From Aquimarina longa SW024 (GTDB lineage: Bacteria > Bacteroidota > Bacteroidia > Flavobacteriales > Flavobacteriaceae), in assembly GCF_001401755.1 (NCBI RefSeq), contig NZ_AVQK01000024.1, positions 62,001-126,000 on the forward strand: 64,000 bases of DNA, written 5' to 3'. A model generated the notes under the pieces. That model did not search any database. It was given only the letters and a program-made list of their open reading frames with translations, and was not told the DNA's origin. This document shows, piece after piece, positions 42,466 to 53,515 of this stretch. The position numbers and the translations under genes were made by a program. Within the stretch, counting starts at the first letter, position 1. Every line of letters begins with the position of its first letter.

Positions 42466-43635
42466 TTATGCAATAGCAGCTACTACATTTGTATTTTTCA
42501 TGATTTGATGTATATCCTCATCCATAACTTCCTTGCTACGATCAGCAAATTTTAAGAATTCTGAATACACATCATCTAATTGAAGCTTGGTTAATTCATA
42601 TCCTACCTTCTTAGCTCTATAAGCTAGTGCAGCTCTACCACTTCTGGCAGTAAGTACAATAGCAGATTCTGTAACACCTACTTCTGCGGGGTCAATAATT
42701 TCATAAGTTTCACGATTTTTAATTACTCCATCCTGATGTATTCCTGAGCTATGAGCAAATGCATTGGCACCAACAATAGCTTTGTTTGGTTGTACCATCA
42801 TACCCATATGATCAGATACCATTTGACTTGTCTGATATAATAATTTAGAATCGATATCTGTGTTTAGATTTAAGTATGGGTGTTGTTTCATGATCATCAC
42901 GATTTCTTCTAGAGCAGTATTACCTGCACGCTCACCAATACCATTAATAGTACACTCTATTTGTCGTGCACCATTCATTGCTCCAGCAATAGAATTAGCT
43001 GTCGCTAATCCTAAATCGTTATGACAATGACAAGAAATAATGACATTATCTATCCCTTTTACATTTTCTTTTAGATATTTTATTTTGGCACCATATTCTT
43101 CTGGTAAACAATATCCAGTAGTATCAGGAATGTTTAATACTGTAGCTCCAGCTTTGATCATAGCTTCACAGACACGAGCTAAAAATTCATTGTCAGTACG
43201 ACCTGCATCTTCAGCAAAGAACTCCACATCTTCTACAAAGGATTTTGCATATTTAACAGCAGCAACCCCTTTTTCGATTACTTTATCCTGAGTAGAATTA
43301 AATTTATACTTAATATGAGATTCAGAAGTACCTATACCAGTATGTATTCTTGGTCTTTTAGCATATTGTAATGCTTCAGCAGCAGTTTTAATATCTTTTT
43401 CCACAGCTCTAGTAAGTCCACAAACCGTTGCATTTTTTACAATTTTTGCGATTTCATTTACCGAAGTAAAATCTCCAGGGCTAGAGACAGGAAATCCTGC
43501 TTCTATAACATCTACTCCTAAAAGATCTAACTGTTGTGCAATGATTAGTTTTTGTTGTGTATTTAATTTACATCCAGGGACTTGTTCTCCATCTCTAAGA
43601 GTTGTATCGAATATTTGAATTTTATTATTGCTCAT
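42466..43635 (-). CDS. leuA: 2-isopropylmalate synthase
   Basis: This TIM-barrel acyltransferase condenses acetyl-CoA with 2-oxoisovalerate. The 389-residue form from ATG 43635 starts [21 protein letters not shown]; catalytic residues lie in FDTTLRDG and the metal-binding SCHCHNDLG. It lacks the long C-terminal LeuA_dimer regulatory domain of enteric LeuA (about 520 residues), so leucine feedback inhibition through that domain is not expected. An in-frame ATG at 43668 would add 11 non-conserved residues. It is the first gene of leuACDB. Confidence 0.93.
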   Translation of the reverse strand: MSNNKIQIFDTTLRDGEQVPGCKLNTQQKLIIAQQLDLLGVDVIEAGFPVSSPGDFTSVNEIAKIVKNATVCGLTRAVEKDIKTAAEALQYAKRPRIHTGIGTSESHIKYKFNSTQDKVIEKGVAAVKYAKSFVEDVEFFAEDAGRTDNEFLARVCEAMIKAGATVLNIPDTTGYCLPEEYGAKIKYLKENVKGIDNVIISCHCHNDLGLATANSIAGAMNGARQIECTINGIGERAGNTALEEIVMIMKQHPYLNLNTDIDSKLLYQTSQMVSDHMGMMVQPNKAIVGANAFAHSSGIHQDGVIKNRETYEIIDPAEVGVTESAIVLTARSGRAALAYRAKKVGYELTKLQLDDVYSEFLKFADRSKEVMDEDIHQIMKNTNVVAAIA

Positions 43636-43841
43636 AGGAATACAATGATTTTTTTTATGATATCGCATTTAAAAACATCATTTTGCAAAATATTCTTAAA
43701 AGATGTTTCTTTAATCACTTACGAATTTATATTTTGGTAATTCAAAAGAAGGAGGTTTGATTGTTTGTTTTACAACGCTGAAATCTTTTTATTTTAACGT
43801 AATTTACTGTAAATAAGCTAATTATAATATATTTTCTTACA

Positions 43842-45386
43842 ATGACTAATGATCAAAAAGATCCTTTATTTGTTTTGGTTAAATCACTTTCTAAATCAGA
43901 AAAGAGACAATTTAAGGTATATGTTGGAAGACTAGGAGTTAATACAGATTCTAAATTTTTGGCTCTTTTTAATCATTTAGATAAGAGTGATGCATTGGAT
44001 GAAAATCTTATTGTTTCAAAAAAAATTGTTACCAAACAGCAACTTTCTAATCTTAAGGCACATTTATATAAACAAATATTAGTAAGCCTTAGGTTAAGCC
44101 CATTACACAAAAATATAAGATCACAAATACGAGAGCAACTTGATTTTGCTTCTATCTTGTATCATAAAGGATTATATAAACAAAGTCTTAAGATATTAGA
44201 AAAAGCAAAAATTTTAGCAAAGGAAAACGAAGAACATAATATTGCTTATGAAATAGTAGAATTTGAGAAAATTATAGAAACACAATATATAACAAGAAGT
44301 ATTAATAATAGAGCAGATGAGTTAACTGTAGAAGCTAAAATACTTAGTGTTAAGAATGTGTTAACAAGTAAGTTATCTAATTTGTCCTTACAGTTGTATG
44401 GTTTAATGTTAAAGAGCGGTTATGTACGAAATGACAAAGAGCATCGTATAGTTACTAAGTATTTTAATAGTAAACTGCCAAAATATGAGTGGACTATGCT
44501 TGGTTTTAGAGAAAAACTTTGGTTGTATAAGGCGCATCTATGGTATAGTTTTATTGTTCAGGATTTTTTGTCATGTTATAAATATTCAAAGAAGTGGATA
44601 ACTCTTTTTTATGAACATCCAAAAATGATTATACAAAATCCAGTATTTTTTCTTAGAGGAAATCATTATTTGTTAGAGTCTTTATATTTAATAAAAGATA
44701 AAACACAATTAAAACTAAGGTTAGAAGAGTTTGAAAAAACAATAGCAGAACCTACGTTTCCTAAAGATGATAATATAGAAGTTTTATCATTTCAATTTGT
44801 CTATAATAATAAGTTGAATGTCCACTTTTTAGAAGGGAGTTTTGATGAAGGAGAATATCTGGTAGAAGATATTCTCAAAGAAATCTCAGGGTTTAAAAAC
44901 CGTATTGATGACCATCATATTATGGTTTTTTATTACAAAATAGGATGTTTGTATTTTGGTATGAGCAATCATAAAAAATGTATAGAATATCTTGCTAAGA
45001 TTATTAATAATAAATCCCTAAAGATGAGAGAGGATTTAATGTGCTTTTCGAGAGTATTGAGTTTAGTAGCACATTATGAGGCAGGGATGGATTATCATTT
45101 AGAGAGCCAACTGAAAGAGACATACCGTTTTTTAATCAAAATGGATGATTTACATGAGGTACAAAAAGAAATGATCAAATTTTTGAGAAATTTAGGAGAT
45201 ATTTTCCCACATGAGATAAAGAGTGAGTTTAAAAAACTTCATATGAGACTTAAACAGTATGAGGATCACCCTTATGAAAAAAGAGCTTTTTTATATTTAG
45301 ATATTCTTTCTTGGTTAGAGAGTAATATCGAAGGAAGACCAGTTGCCGATATTATTAAAGAAAAGGCTAAAGGACTTGTACGATAG
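43842..45386 (+). CDS. Hypothetical helical-repeat protein
   Basis: The 514-residue protein has no signal peptide. It is almost entirely helical and shows TPR-like pairs, for example ILYHKGLYKQSLKILEKAKI near 120-145 and IGCLYFGMSNHKKCIEYLAK near 370-390. The N-terminus SLSKSEKRQFKVYVGRLG is well charged and may form a separate small domain. I recognise the general type as conserved in Flavobacteriaceae but know no function. It is divergent from leuA and stands alone. Confidence 0.72.
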   Translation: MTNDQKDPLFVLVKSLSKSEKRQFKVYVGRLGVNTDSKFLALFNHLDKSDALDENLIVSKKIVTKQQLSNLKAHLYKQILVSLRLSPLHKNIRSQIREQLDFASILYHKGLYKQSLKILEKAKILAKENEEHNIAYEIVEFEKIIETQYITRSINNRADELTVEAKILSVKNVLTSKLSNLSLQLYGLMLKSGYVRNDKEHRIVTKYFNSKLPKYEWTMLGFREKLWLYKAHLWYSFIVQDFLSCYKYSKKWITLFYEHPKMIIQNPVFFLRGNHYLLESLYLIKDKTQLKLRLEEFEKTIAEPTFPKDDNIEVLSFQFVYNNKLNVHFLEGSFDEGEYLVEDILKEISGFKNRIDDHHIMVFYYKIGCLYFGMSNHKKCIEYLAKIINNKSLKMREDLMCFSRVLSLVAHYEAGMDYHLESQLKETYRFLIKMDDLHEVQKEMIKFLRNLGDIFPHEIKSEFKKLHMRLKQYEDHPYEKRAFLYLDILSWLESNIEGRPVADIIKEKAKGLVR

Positions 45387-45493
45387 ATAGTATCTTTATT
45401 AAAATGATCAGATAAAATAAATAAAATATTTTTTCAGGTATATTTTATAAAGTTTAAGCATTTTTGTGGTTCATTATTAAAACAAACTAATTT

Positions 45494-46354
45494 TTGCAAA
45501 CACACACACACCTCCGTAACATTCTTGAATTAAACCTCGCAATGCTTTTGATTAGTACATCAGGAGCTTTAGGTAGGTATATAGATATGCCTGTACCTGT
45601 AACAATAGGAATTAGAGCAATTTTGGCAGGAATATTACTTTTTATATTTTGTAAATGGAAGAGAATTTCTTTTAATGTGATGCATAAAGATAGACTTACT
45701 ATTACTATAAGTGGTGTATTAATGGGAGCGCATTGGATTACTTATTTTTATGCTTTAAAGCTTTCTAATGTCGCTATTGGTATGCTCTCTATATTTACAT
45801 ATCCAGTTATTACAGCATTACTAGAGCCAATTTTATTAAAAACAAAATTTTTAAAAGTTCATTTGTTTTTAGCATTACTCGTACTTGTAGGGATTTATTT
45901 TTTAGTTCCTGATCTAGATTTTAGTAATTCGTACACAAAAGCAGTAGCCTTAGGAGTATTCTCAGCTTTATGTTACTCATTACGTAATCTTATTATGAAA
46001 ACTAAAGTTGGAGTTTATAATGGTTCAGTATTAATGTGGTATCAATTAGTAGTTATAAGTGTTTTATTGCTTCCTTTTATATTTACAATAGATGATGCTA
46101 CTGATATAAAAAATCAATGGTTACCTATGTTAACTTTAGCATTGTTGACCACTGCTATTGGGCACACACTATTTTTAGTGAGTTTTAAACGGTTTTCAAT
46201 TACTACAGCTAGTATTATGAGTAGTGTACAGCCCGTATATGGTATTATCATAGGAATGATTTTTTTAAAAGAAATTCCTGTATTTTCTACTATTATAGGT
46301 GGTGTGTTAATTTTAACATCTGTAGTAATAGAGAGCATAAGGGCTTATAAGTAA
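45494..46354 (+). CDS. EamA-family (DMT) transporter
   Basis: The 286-residue protein has about ten TM helices arranged as two EamA repeats (helices from LAMLLISTSGALGRY to about 140, and again from about 150 to 280, ending VYGIIIGMIFLKEIPVFST). Such permeases export amino acids or metabolites; the substrate is unknown. The frame has no ATG before residue 17, so the start is taken as TTG 45494. An (AC)6 repeat follows immediately. It ends 8 bp before the convergent pseudouridine synthase gene. Confidence 0.85.
   Translation: MQTHTHLRNILELNLAMLLISTSGALGRYIDMPVPVTIGIRAILAGILLFIFCKWKRISFNVMHKDRLTITISGVLMGAHWITYFYALKLSNVAIGMLSIFTYPVITALLEPILLKTKFLKVHLFLALLVLVGIYFLVPDLDFSNSYTKAVALGVFSALCYSLRNLIMKTKVGVYNGSVLMWYQLVVISVLLLPFIFTIDDATDIKNQWLPMLTLALLTTAIGHTLFLVSFKRFSITTASIMSSVQPVYGIIIGMIFLKEIPVFSTIIGGVLILTSVVIESIRAYK
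45500..45511 (+). repeat. (AC)6 dinucleotide repeat at the start of the transporter frame
   Basis: ACACACACACAC occupies codons 3-6 of the frame, four bases after the presumed TTG. Gain or loss of one unit would shift the frame. Six units is short for efficient slippage. Confidence 0.5.
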
Positions 46355-46362
46355 ATTACAAA

Positions 46363-47064
46363 CTAGATCAAGCAATCATCCCAAATAGCATCAGTTGGAG
46401 GAGGGGCTATAATGGTTATTTGTTCCTTTTTTACAGGATGCATAAAAGTTAATTTACGAGCATGTAGATGGATACTTCCATCTTTATTACTACGATCGGC
46501 ACCATATTTTAAGTCTCCTTTAATATAGGAGTTTACAGCAGAAAGTTGAGATCGTATCTGATGATGGCGACCAGTATGAAGATCAATTTCTAACAAGTAG
46601 TAATTGTTTAATTTTTTGATCTGTTGGTATTCCAGAATAGCTTTTTTGCTATCAGGGACTTCGTTTACATGCGCGTACGACTTATTTTGTTTAGGATTAC
46701 GTTTTAACCAATGTGTTAATTTGTCATACTTTTTTGAAGGAGGATTTTTTACAACTGCCCAATATGTTTTTTTAGCTTCTTTATTTGCAAATAAAGTATT
46801 AAGTCGAGGTAAAGCTTTACTTGTTCTGGCAAATACTATAATCCCACTTGTAGGGCGATCTAATCGATGTACAACGCCTAAGTATACAGCACCAGGTTTA
46901 TTATATTTTTCAGCAATATATTCTTTAACAACTTCACTTAAAGGTTTATCACCTGTTTTATCACCTTGTACGATATCTCCTGATCGTTTATTGATAATAA
47001 TGATATGATTATCTTCATAAAGAACTTGAAGATTTTTTTTATTTGAGGTAATTTTTTTGATCAA
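46363..47064 (-). CDS. RluA-family pseudouridine synthase
   Basis: The 233-residue enzyme has the RluA-type catalytic motif HRLDRPTSGIIVFART (Asp69), an upstream VLYEDNHIIIINKRSGDIVQ strand, and the later LEIDLHTGRHHQIRSQLSA motif. It lacks an S4 domain. It isomerises uridine in rRNA or tRNA; which site cannot be told from sequence. It is 46 bp downstream of panB and probably co-transcribed. Confidence 0.9.
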   Translation of the reverse strand: MIKKITSNKKNLQVLYEDNHIIIINKRSGDIVQGDKTGDKPLSEVVKEYIAEKYNKPGAVYLGVVHRLDRPTSGIIVFARTSKALPRLNTLFANKEAKKTYWAVVKNPPSKKYDKLTHWLKRNPKQNKSYAHVNEVPDSKKAILEYQQIKKLNNYYLLEIDLHTGRHHQIRSQLSAVNSYIKGDLKYGADRSNKDGSIHLHARKLTFMHPVKKEQITIIAPPPTDAIWDDCLI

Positions 47065-47110
47065 TTTTTTATAAATAAGATAATTGATTTTTTTTTAAAC
47101 AAACAACTAA

Positions 47111-47929
47111 CTAATACTGTTCATTATCATTAGGGAAATCAATTGATTTTACATCTGCAACATATTGCTTAAAAGTACTGGTCATTTCTGAGTATAAATC
47201 TAGGTAACGTCTTAAAAAACGAGGATTAAACTCATGGGTCATCCCTAGCATATCATGTGTTACTAAAACTTGTCCATCTACACCATTTCCTGCTCCGATA
47301 CCAATAATAGGTATCGTAAGGCTTTCAGCTACTTCTTTAGCTAATTTAGCAGGGACTTTTTCTAAGACAATAGCAAAACATCCAGCTTTTTGTAGCATTA
47401 AAGCATCTTCTTTTAATTTTTCAGCTTCTCGTTCTTCTTTGGCACGTACAGTATAAGTACCGAATTTATAGATGGATTGAGGGGTAAGTCCTAGATGTCC
47501 CATAACAGGGATTCCTGCATTGAGAATTCTTTTTATAGATTCTTTTACTTCTTTTCCTCCTTCTAGTTTTACTGAGTGCCCTCCGGATTCTTTCATAATA
47601 CGAATTGCAGAACGTAAAGCTTCTTTAGGGTCACTTTGATAGCTTCCAAAAGGTAAATCAACAACAATTAAGGCACGATCAATTGCACGAACTACGGATG
47701 AAGCATGATATATCATTTGATCCAATGTAATTGGAAGTGTAGTCTCATGACCAGCCATAACATTAGATGCAGAATCACCAACAAGAATTACATCCACTCC
47801 GGCACCATCAACAATTTTTGCCATGGTATAATCATAAGCCGTTAACATGGATATCTTTTCACCATTAGATTTCATCTCTATAAGAGATTTTACGGTAACT
47901 CGCTTATAGTCTTTTTTTGCTGTAGACAT
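47111..47929 (-). CDS. panB: 3-methyl-2-oxobutanoate hydroxymethyltransferase
   Basis: The first enzyme of pantothenate synthesis transfers a hydroxymethyl group from methylene-THF to 2-oxoisovalerate. The 272 residues show [19 protein letters not shown], the metal-site [22 protein letters not shown], and the [18 protein letters not shown] strand. The length is standard. panC and panD are not in the window. Confidence 0.96.
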   Translation of the reverse strand: MSTAKKDYKRVTVKSLIEMKSNGEKISMLTAYDYTMAKIVDGAGVDVILVGDSASNVMAGHETTLPITLDQMIYHASSVVRAIDRALIVVDLPFGSYQSDPKEALRSAIRIMKESGGHSVKLEGGKEVKESIKRILNAGIPVMGHLGLTPQSIYKFGTYTVRAKEEREAEKLKEDALMLQKAGCFAIVLEKVPAKLAKEVAESLTIPIIGIGAGNGVDGQVLVTHDMLGMTHEFNPRFLRRYLDLYSEMTSTFKQYVADVKSIDFPNDNEQY

Positions 47930-48076
47930 TTTATTTGTTTTTTTAGGATTGCTAATGTAATCAATTACCGATTTTGTAGCAAGTGTAATTTATTTTTGAT
48001 TTTCTATTATTTTGTTTATAAGAAATAATTAAAGCATTATTTTTATACCTATTCAATTTCAATAATAAAGAACATT

Positions 48077-48532
48077 ATGCATAAAATATTAATATTAGTT
48101 ATTATAATGCTTTCATATAACGTTTTTTCCCAAAAAAAGGAGGAAAAAGAAGTGAAACAAACTATTTTAAATTTTTTTGAAGGTTTTCATACTGGTGATA
48201 CTGTTAAAATAAAAACTACAATAGATAGAAATATAGCAGTACGAACCATAATAAAAACTAAAGAAGGAAAACTAAAGACAGTTAAATCTGATATAAAAAA
48301 AATTCTAACTGCTATCAAAAATAGACCTGAAGATCAAAAATGGGACGAGCGTTTGTTAGCATTTAGAATTGAAGCAGATTCTGTAATAGCGAATGCATGG
48401 ACTCCATATGAGTTTTATATTAACGATACTTTTAGTCATTGTGGAGTAAATATATTTCAACTGTTTAATGATGGTAATACTTGGAAAATTATAGCTATTG
48501 CGGATACCAGATTTAAAAAAGGATGCAAGTGA
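48077..48532 (+). CDS. Secreted NTF2-like protein
   Basis: The 151-residue protein has a signal peptide (about 1-18, NVFSQ) and an NTF2/lumazine-binding-like cone: first helix EVKQTILNFFEGFHTGDTVK, a middle helix, and a final W-x-I strand (NTWKIIAIADTRF). Two Cys (about 123 and 150) could form a disulfide. The family covers enzymes and ligand binders, so no activity is assigned. It is convergent with sdaA. Confidence 0.78.
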   Translation: MHKILILVIIMLSYNVFSQKKEEKEVKQTILNFFEGFHTGDTVKIKTTIDRNIAVRTIIKTKEGKLKTVKSDIKKILTAIKNRPEDQKWDERLLAFRIEADSVIANAWTPYEFYINDTFSHCGVNIFQLFNDGNTWKIIAIADTRFKKGCK

Positions 48533-48608
48533 TTATTGGTAATAGGTTAGTATTGTTAGATTTAATCATTAGAATATATGTCTAAATTAAATGATTAATG
48601 TGTTGTTT

Positions 48609-50033
48609 TTAACAATCACTTAAACTTACTTTTACAGCTAGACCACCTTCGCTAGTTTCTTTATATTTTGTATTCATATCCTGAGCAGTTTCCCACATGG
48701 TTTCAATAACTTTGTCTAAAGGAACTTTAGCGTTTGCTGCATTAGTGTCTAATGCCATTTCGCAAGCATTAATAGCTTTTATGGCTCCCATAGCATTTCT
48801 TTCTATACAAGGGATCTGAACTAATCCAGCAATGGGATCACAGGTTAAACCCAGATGATGTTCCATTGCTATTTCACTAGCCATTAGAACTTGTTCGGGT
48901 GTTCCTCCCATGAGTTCGGTTAATGCTCCTGCTGCCATTGCAGAGGAAACCCCAATTTCGGCCTGACATCCCCCCATTGCAGCAGAGATAGTAGCGCCTT
49001 TTTTAAAAAGACTACCTATTTCTCCTGCAACTAACATAAATTGTTTTACATCATCAAAATTAGCATCATGATTTTCAATAACCATATAATACATCATTAC
49101 AGCAGGAATTACACCTGCACTCCCATTGGTAGGAGCAGTAACTACTCGTCCCAAAGATGCATTTACTTCATTAACAGCTAAGGCAAAACAAGATACCCAT
49201 TTTAATATCTGACGGAATTTTACTTCAGTATTTCGTATAGACTCAATCCATTCTGTAGGAGTAGTATACGGTGTAGGTCCTATTAATTTTTTGTGCGTGT
49301 CATATGCTCTACGCCTTACATTTAACCCTCCAGGGAGAGTACCTTCTGTATGACATCCTGTATAGATCGATTCTAACATTACTTTCCAGACTTGTGCAAT
49401 TCTGTCATTAATCTCAGTATCGCTATGTAATGAACGTTCATTTTCGAGAACAATTTCAGATATTTTTTTGTTATTAGAAGCACAATATGCTAAAAGATCG
49501 GTACCTTTTTGTATAGGCATAGGGAACTCTTTAAATGCAGAAAGTTTTTTCTCTTTTCTTTTTCGTTCTTCTTTTACAACAAAACCACCACCGATAGAGT
49601 AAAAAGTGGATGTTATATTCTGCCCATCTTTTAAAGTCGCATGAAATGATATACCGTTAGGATGAAACTCTTTGAATTCTTTATTAAAAATGATATGGTT
49701 TTCAGGATCAAAAGTGACCTCTAATACATTATTAAATAAAAGTTTTTTAGAAGTTTTTATATTATCAACAATAGAAGAAATAGAAAGGACATCAATAGTC
49801 TGAGGGTCATATCCACATAGCCCTAAAATTACAGCAATATCTGTAGCATGTCCTTTGCCAGTTAAAGATAAAGAACCAAAAAGATCTACTGTAATACTAG
49901 ATACAGACTCAAATATTTTTTGTTGTTTTAATTCAGCTATCCATCGTCTTCCTGCTCGCCAAGGACCTAATGTATGAGAGCTAGAAGGACCTACACCTAT
50001 TTTTAGCATGTCAAAAACACTAATACATTCCAT
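48609..50033 (-). CDS. sdaA: L-serine ammonia-lyase, iron-sulfur type
   Basis: The 474-residue single-chain enzyme deaminates L-serine to pyruvate. The N-terminal beta domain starts [20 protein letters not shown]; the C-terminal alpha domain has [14 protein letters not shown], the cluster-binding [19 protein letters not shown], and [17 protein letters not shown], whose Cys residues bind the 4Fe-4S cluster. The C-terminus ends in a Cys (SLSDC), as in family members where the tail Cys caps the cluster. Confidence 0.95.
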   Translation of the reverse strand: MECISVFDMLKIGVGPSSSHTLGPWRAGRRWIAELKQQKIFESVSSITVDLFGSLSLTGKGHATDIAVILGLCGYDPQTIDVLSISSIVDNIKTSKKLLFNNVLEVTFDPENHIIFNKEFKEFHPNGISFHATLKDGQNITSTFYSIGGGFVVKEERKRKEKKLSAFKEFPMPIQKGTDLLAYCASNNKKISEIVLENERSLHSDTEINDRIAQVWKVMLESIYTGCHTEGTLPGGLNVRRRAYDTHKKLIGPTPYTTPTEWIESIRNTEVKFRQILKWVSCFALAVNEVNASLGRVVTAPTNGSAGVIPAVMMYYMVIENHDANFDDVKQFMLVAGEIGSLFKKGATISAAMGGCQAEIGVSSAMAAGALTELMGGTPEQVLMASEIAMEHHLGLTCDPIAGLVQIPCIERNAMGAIKAINACEMALDTNAANAKVPLDKVIETMWETAQDMNTKYKETSEGGLAVKVSLSDC

Positions 50034-50263
50034 AATTTTTGATATTGATAAAATTTCGGAGGTAAATATAGTTTTTTGGAAACAAAAAAACTTATTTTTT
50101 GAAGTATACTTAAATTATGTTTTATGATTTGTATTTTGGGTATATAAATATGATCGATATAATAATCATAATGACATCCTGTCAGATAGTTCGTAATGGC
50201 ATAATCATTGACTTAACAGCAGTAAATTATTATGAATTTTAGTATAACAATTTAGTATAAGAA

Positions 50264-52174
50264 ATGAGTAAAATAATAGGAATAGACTTAGGGACAACCA
50301 ACTCGTGTGTTTCTGTAATGGAAGGTAATGAGCCTGTAGTAATCCCTAATGCCGAAGGTAAGAGAACTACCCCTTCTGTGATTGCTTTTGTAGAAGGAGG
50401 AGAAATTAAAGTTGGAGATCCAGCAAAGCGTCAAGCGGTTACTAACCCAACTAAGACTATCTCTTCTATTAAGAGGTTTATGGGAAATAAATTCTCTGAA
50501 TCTTCTAAAGAAGCGGAAAGAGCAGCTTATAAAGTTGTAAAAGGAGATAATGATACACCACGAGTGGATATCGACGGACGTCTGTATACACCGCAAGAAT
50601 TATCTGCAATGACACTTCAGAAAATGAAGAAAACGGCAGAAGATTATCTTGGTCAGGATATCACTAGAGCTGTGATAACAGTACCTGCATATTTTAATGA
50701 TGCACAACGTCAGGCAACTAAAGAAGCTGGTGAAATAGCAGGACTTACAGTAGAAAGAATTATTAATGAGCCTACTGCGGCAGCATTAGCATATGGTCTT
50801 GATAAAAAAGGAACAGATCAAAAAATCGTAGTATTTGATTTTGGTGGAGGTACTCATGATGTATCTATCTTAGAATTAGGAGATGGAGTATTTGAAGTAC
50901 TATCAACTGATGGAGATACACACTTAGGAGGTGATGATGTAGATCAAAAAATTATTGATTGGTTAGCAGAAGAGTTTAAGAGTGAGGAAGATATGGATTT
51001 AAGAAAAGATCCAATGGCTTTACAACGTCTTAAAGAAGCTGCAGAAAAATCAAAAATTGAATTATCATCTTCTCCACAAACAGAAATCAACTTACCTTAT
51101 GTTACGGCTACTGCAAGTGGACCTAAGCATTTAGTAAGAACACTAACGAAAGCTAAATTTGATCAATTAATTGATGATTTAGTAAAACGTACTATTGAGC
51201 CTTGTCGTACCGCTCTTAAATCAGCAGGATTATCGACTAGTGATATCGATGAAATAATTCTTGTAGGAGGTTCTACACGTATCCCCGCAGTACAAGAAGC
51301 GGTAGAAAAATTCTTTTCAAAATCACCGAGTAAAGGAGTAAATCCTGATGAAGTTGTTGCTGTTGGAGCAGCAATCCAAGGAGGAGTATTAACAGGAGAT
51401 GTTAAAGATGTATTATTATTAGATGTAACTCCACTTTCTCTAGGTATAGAAACCATGGGGAATGTAATGACAAAACTTATTGAAGCTAATACAACGATTC
51501 CTACAAAGAAATCACAAGTATTCTCTACGGCAGCAGATAATCAACCATCAGTTGAAATCCATGTGTTACAAGGAGAGCGCCCTATGGCAGCAGATAATAA
51601 GACAATTGGTCGTTTTCATTTAGATGGAATTCCACCAGCGCAGAGAGGTACACCTCAGATAGAGGTAACTTTTGATATCGATGCTAATGGTATTATTAAA
51701 GTTTCTGCTACAGATAAAGCAACTAATAAATCTCAGGATATTCGTATTGAAGCTTCTTCTGGATTAACAGAAGAAGAAATCGAGAAAATGAAGCAAGAAG
51801 CAGAAGCAAATGCTGAAGCAGATAAAGCAGCTAAAGAGACTGCAGATAAATTGAATGAAGCTGATGGAATGATTTTTCAAACAGAAAAACAATTAGCAGA
51901 ATTTGGCGATAAAATATCTGAAGACAAGAAAAAGCCAGTTGAAGAAGCTTTAGAAGAATTGAAAAAAGCATATGAGACTAAAGATTTAGCAATAATTAGC
52001 CCTGCTCTTGATAAAATTAATGAAGCATGGAAAGTTGCTAGTGAAGAAATGTATAAGGCCCAAGCAGAAGCAGCACAACAAGGTGGACAACCTGGTCCTG
52101 ACGCAGATCAGTCTTCTAATGAAGATTCTAAAAACAGTGATGTAGAAGATGTAGATTTTGAAGAAGTAAAATAA
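50264..52174 (+). CDS. dnaK: Hsp70 chaperone DnaK
   Basis: The 636-residue chaperone has an ATPase domain (about 1-380: [69 protein letters not shown]), the linker [16 protein letters not shown], a substrate-binding domain (about 390-500), a helical lid (to about 600), and an acidic C-terminal tail ending [10 protein letters not shown]. The GGGTHDVS reading, with His where many species have Phe, is common in Bacteroidota as I recall. No CIRCE element is visible upstream, and dnaJ and grpE are not adjacent. Confidence 0.97.
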   Translation: MSKIIGIDLGTTNSCVSVMEGNEPVVIPNAEGKRTTPSVIAFVEGGEIKVGDPAKRQAVTNPTKTISSIKRFMGNKFSESSKEAERAAYKVVKGDNDTPRVDIDGRLYTPQELSAMTLQKMKKTAEDYLGQDITRAVITVPAYFNDAQRQATKEAGEIAGLTVERIINEPTAAALAYGLDKKGTDQKIVVFDFGGGTHDVSILELGDGVFEVLSTDGDTHLGGDDVDQKIIDWLAEEFKSEEDMDLRKDPMALQRLKEAAEKSKIELSSSPQTEINLPYVTATASGPKHLVRTLTKAKFDQLIDDLVKRTIEPCRTALKSAGLSTSDIDEIILVGGSTRIPAVQEAVEKFFSKSPSKGVNPDEVVAVGAAIQGGVLTGDVKDVLLLDVTPLSLGIETMGNVMTKLIEANTTIPTKKSQVFSTAADNQPSVEIHVLQGERPMAADNKTIGRFHLDGIPPAQRGTPQIEVTFDIDANGIIKVSATDKATNKSQDIRIEASSGLTEEEIEKMKQEAEANAEADKAAKETADKLNEADGMIFQTEKQLAEFGDKISEDKKKPVEEALEELKKAYETKDLAIISPALDKINEAWKVASEEMYKAQAEAAQQGGQPGPDADQSSNEDSKNSDVEDVDFEEVK

Positions 52175-52525
52175 GAAGTAGTATATAATACTTACCATAT
52201 TATAAATGCGCAGTCTTTTTTTAAGACTGCGCATTTTTTATTAATCTCACTTTCAGATATAAGTCAAAACCATGATTTTTAATGTATGCTATTTTGCTTT
52301 TTAAAAACGGAATAACTTTTTTAGTTAAATGTCATATTATAAGCTTTATAGGATGATAAATAAAAATCAATGGTATCAGTTTATGATTGATTTTTTTGTT
52401 GTATTCAAAGTTTAATCAGATTAAAAGAATTTTAAATTTTGTAAACTGTAACAATAGCAATAAAAATTTATCTTTAGATAGTACACAAAGCTATTTAAAA
52501 ATAATATTCATTAAAATATATCGAA
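52175..52525. other. Intergenic region after dnaK
   Basis: Apart from the dnaK terminator this stretch of about 350 bp is AT-rich and holds no gene. A TATCTTTA sequence near 52470 resembles the -7 promoter element with one mismatch and could serve the GIN-domain gene at 52526. Confidence 0.4.
52204..52240 (+). terminator. dnaK terminator
   Basis: AAATGCGCAGTCTT (52204-52217) pairs with 52223-52236 across a T5 loop, followed by TTTA. It is a strong 14-bp stem 29 bp after the dnaK stop. Confidence 0.93.
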
Positions 52526-53257
52526 ATGAAAACACATAATAAACTTTTAGTATTACTATATACAGTATTCTTTTTAGTTACTATTAATCCGGTAATTGCT
52601 CAGAATAAATTAAAAGGAAATGGTAATGTTATATCAAAAGAGCGAGTAGTGTCTCCTTTTAATGAAATTATAATAAAAGGTGTTTATAGTGTATATCTCA
52701 ATCAAGGAGAAAAAGAATCAGTGATTGTAGAAACTGATGAAAATTTGCAGGATATTGTAGTTGTTAAAAATCAAGGAGAAACATTGATTTTAGGTTGGAA
52801 AAAAGGAGTGAACATAAAAAAGAAAACCAAAATGAATGTTTATGTAACTCTAAAAGATGTAACAAAATTAGAAATAAAAGGAGTAGGGAATGTTAAAACA
52901 AAATCGAAACTCTCTTTAAATGAATTAGATGTAAAGGTATCAGGTGTCGGAAATACATTTTTAGAATTAGAATGTAAAAAATTAAATACCAAAGTGACTA
53001 TGGTTGGTAATTTGATTTTAGAAGGAAAAGTTACAGAAGTATCCCTTGATAATAATGGTACAGGAGCGCTAAAAGCTTTTAAACTGATAACTCAAAAATT
53101 AGAAGTTAATAATTCTGGTATTGGAAAGGTAGAAGTAAATGCCCAAAAAGAAATAAGTATCACATCTTCAGGTATTGGCAGTGTATATTATAAAGGAGGG
53201 GCTAAAACTACAGAATTGAATCATCATGGTATGGGGAAAATTAAAAAAGTAGATTGA
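52526..53257 (+). CDS. GIN-domain (DUF2807) secreted protein
   Basis: The 243-residue protein has a signal peptide (about 1-25, ending VIAQ). The right-handed beta-helix-like DUF2807 domain runs about 35-240: FNEIIIKGVYSVYLNQGEKE, then regular 20-residue rungs such as LEIKGVGNVKTKSKLSLNEL and LDVKVSGVGNTFLEL, ending HHGMGKIKKVD. Such proteins are common in Bacteroidota, periplasmic or surface-exposed, with no assigned activity. It is a single gene. Confidence 0.88.
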   Translation: MKTHNKLLVLLYTVFFLVTINPVIAQNKLKGNGNVISKERVVSPFNEIIIKGVYSVYLNQGEKESVIVETDENLQDIVVVKNQGETLILGWKKGVNIKKKTKMNVYVTLKDVTKLEIKGVGNVKTKSKLSLNELDVKVSGVGNTFLELECKKLNTKVTMVGNLILEGKVTEVSLDNNGTGALKAFKLITQKLEVNNSGIGKVEVNAQKEISITSSGIGSVYYKGGAKTTELNHHGMGKIKKVD

Positions 53258-53515
53258 TTTTTTAATTTTGGCTTATCTCCATTATATCTATTAGAGATGT
53301 AATGGAGATTTAAAATTTAAACTAATTTTTTTAAAAATCATGCTATCTTATATTTTAAAATGAAAATTTAATAAGTTTTAGGTGGTTTTACATATCTTAT
53401 TTAACTTTTTTTTATGAAAAAATAACTTATCTTTAATAAATGTTTAATGAAGCTCATATGAGGCGCTTATTCGTAATATTAGAATTGTCTTTAAGTAAAT
53501 GAAAAGAAGATAAAG

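Noticed and set aside
43636..43668. Upstream ATG extending LeuA by 11 residues
   Set aside because: The normal LeuA start [16 protein letters not shown] begins at 43635. The extension has no family match, though it is not excluded.
46604..47008. 134-codon open frame antisense to the pseudouridine synthase gene
   Set aside because: It overlaps conserved catalytic codons of the real gene, has no recognisable domain and no independent support.
48562..48598. 9-bp inverted repeat between the NTF2-like gene and sdaA as a terminator
   Set aside because: The stem is AT-only with a long loop and no T tract directly after, so it is too weak to call.
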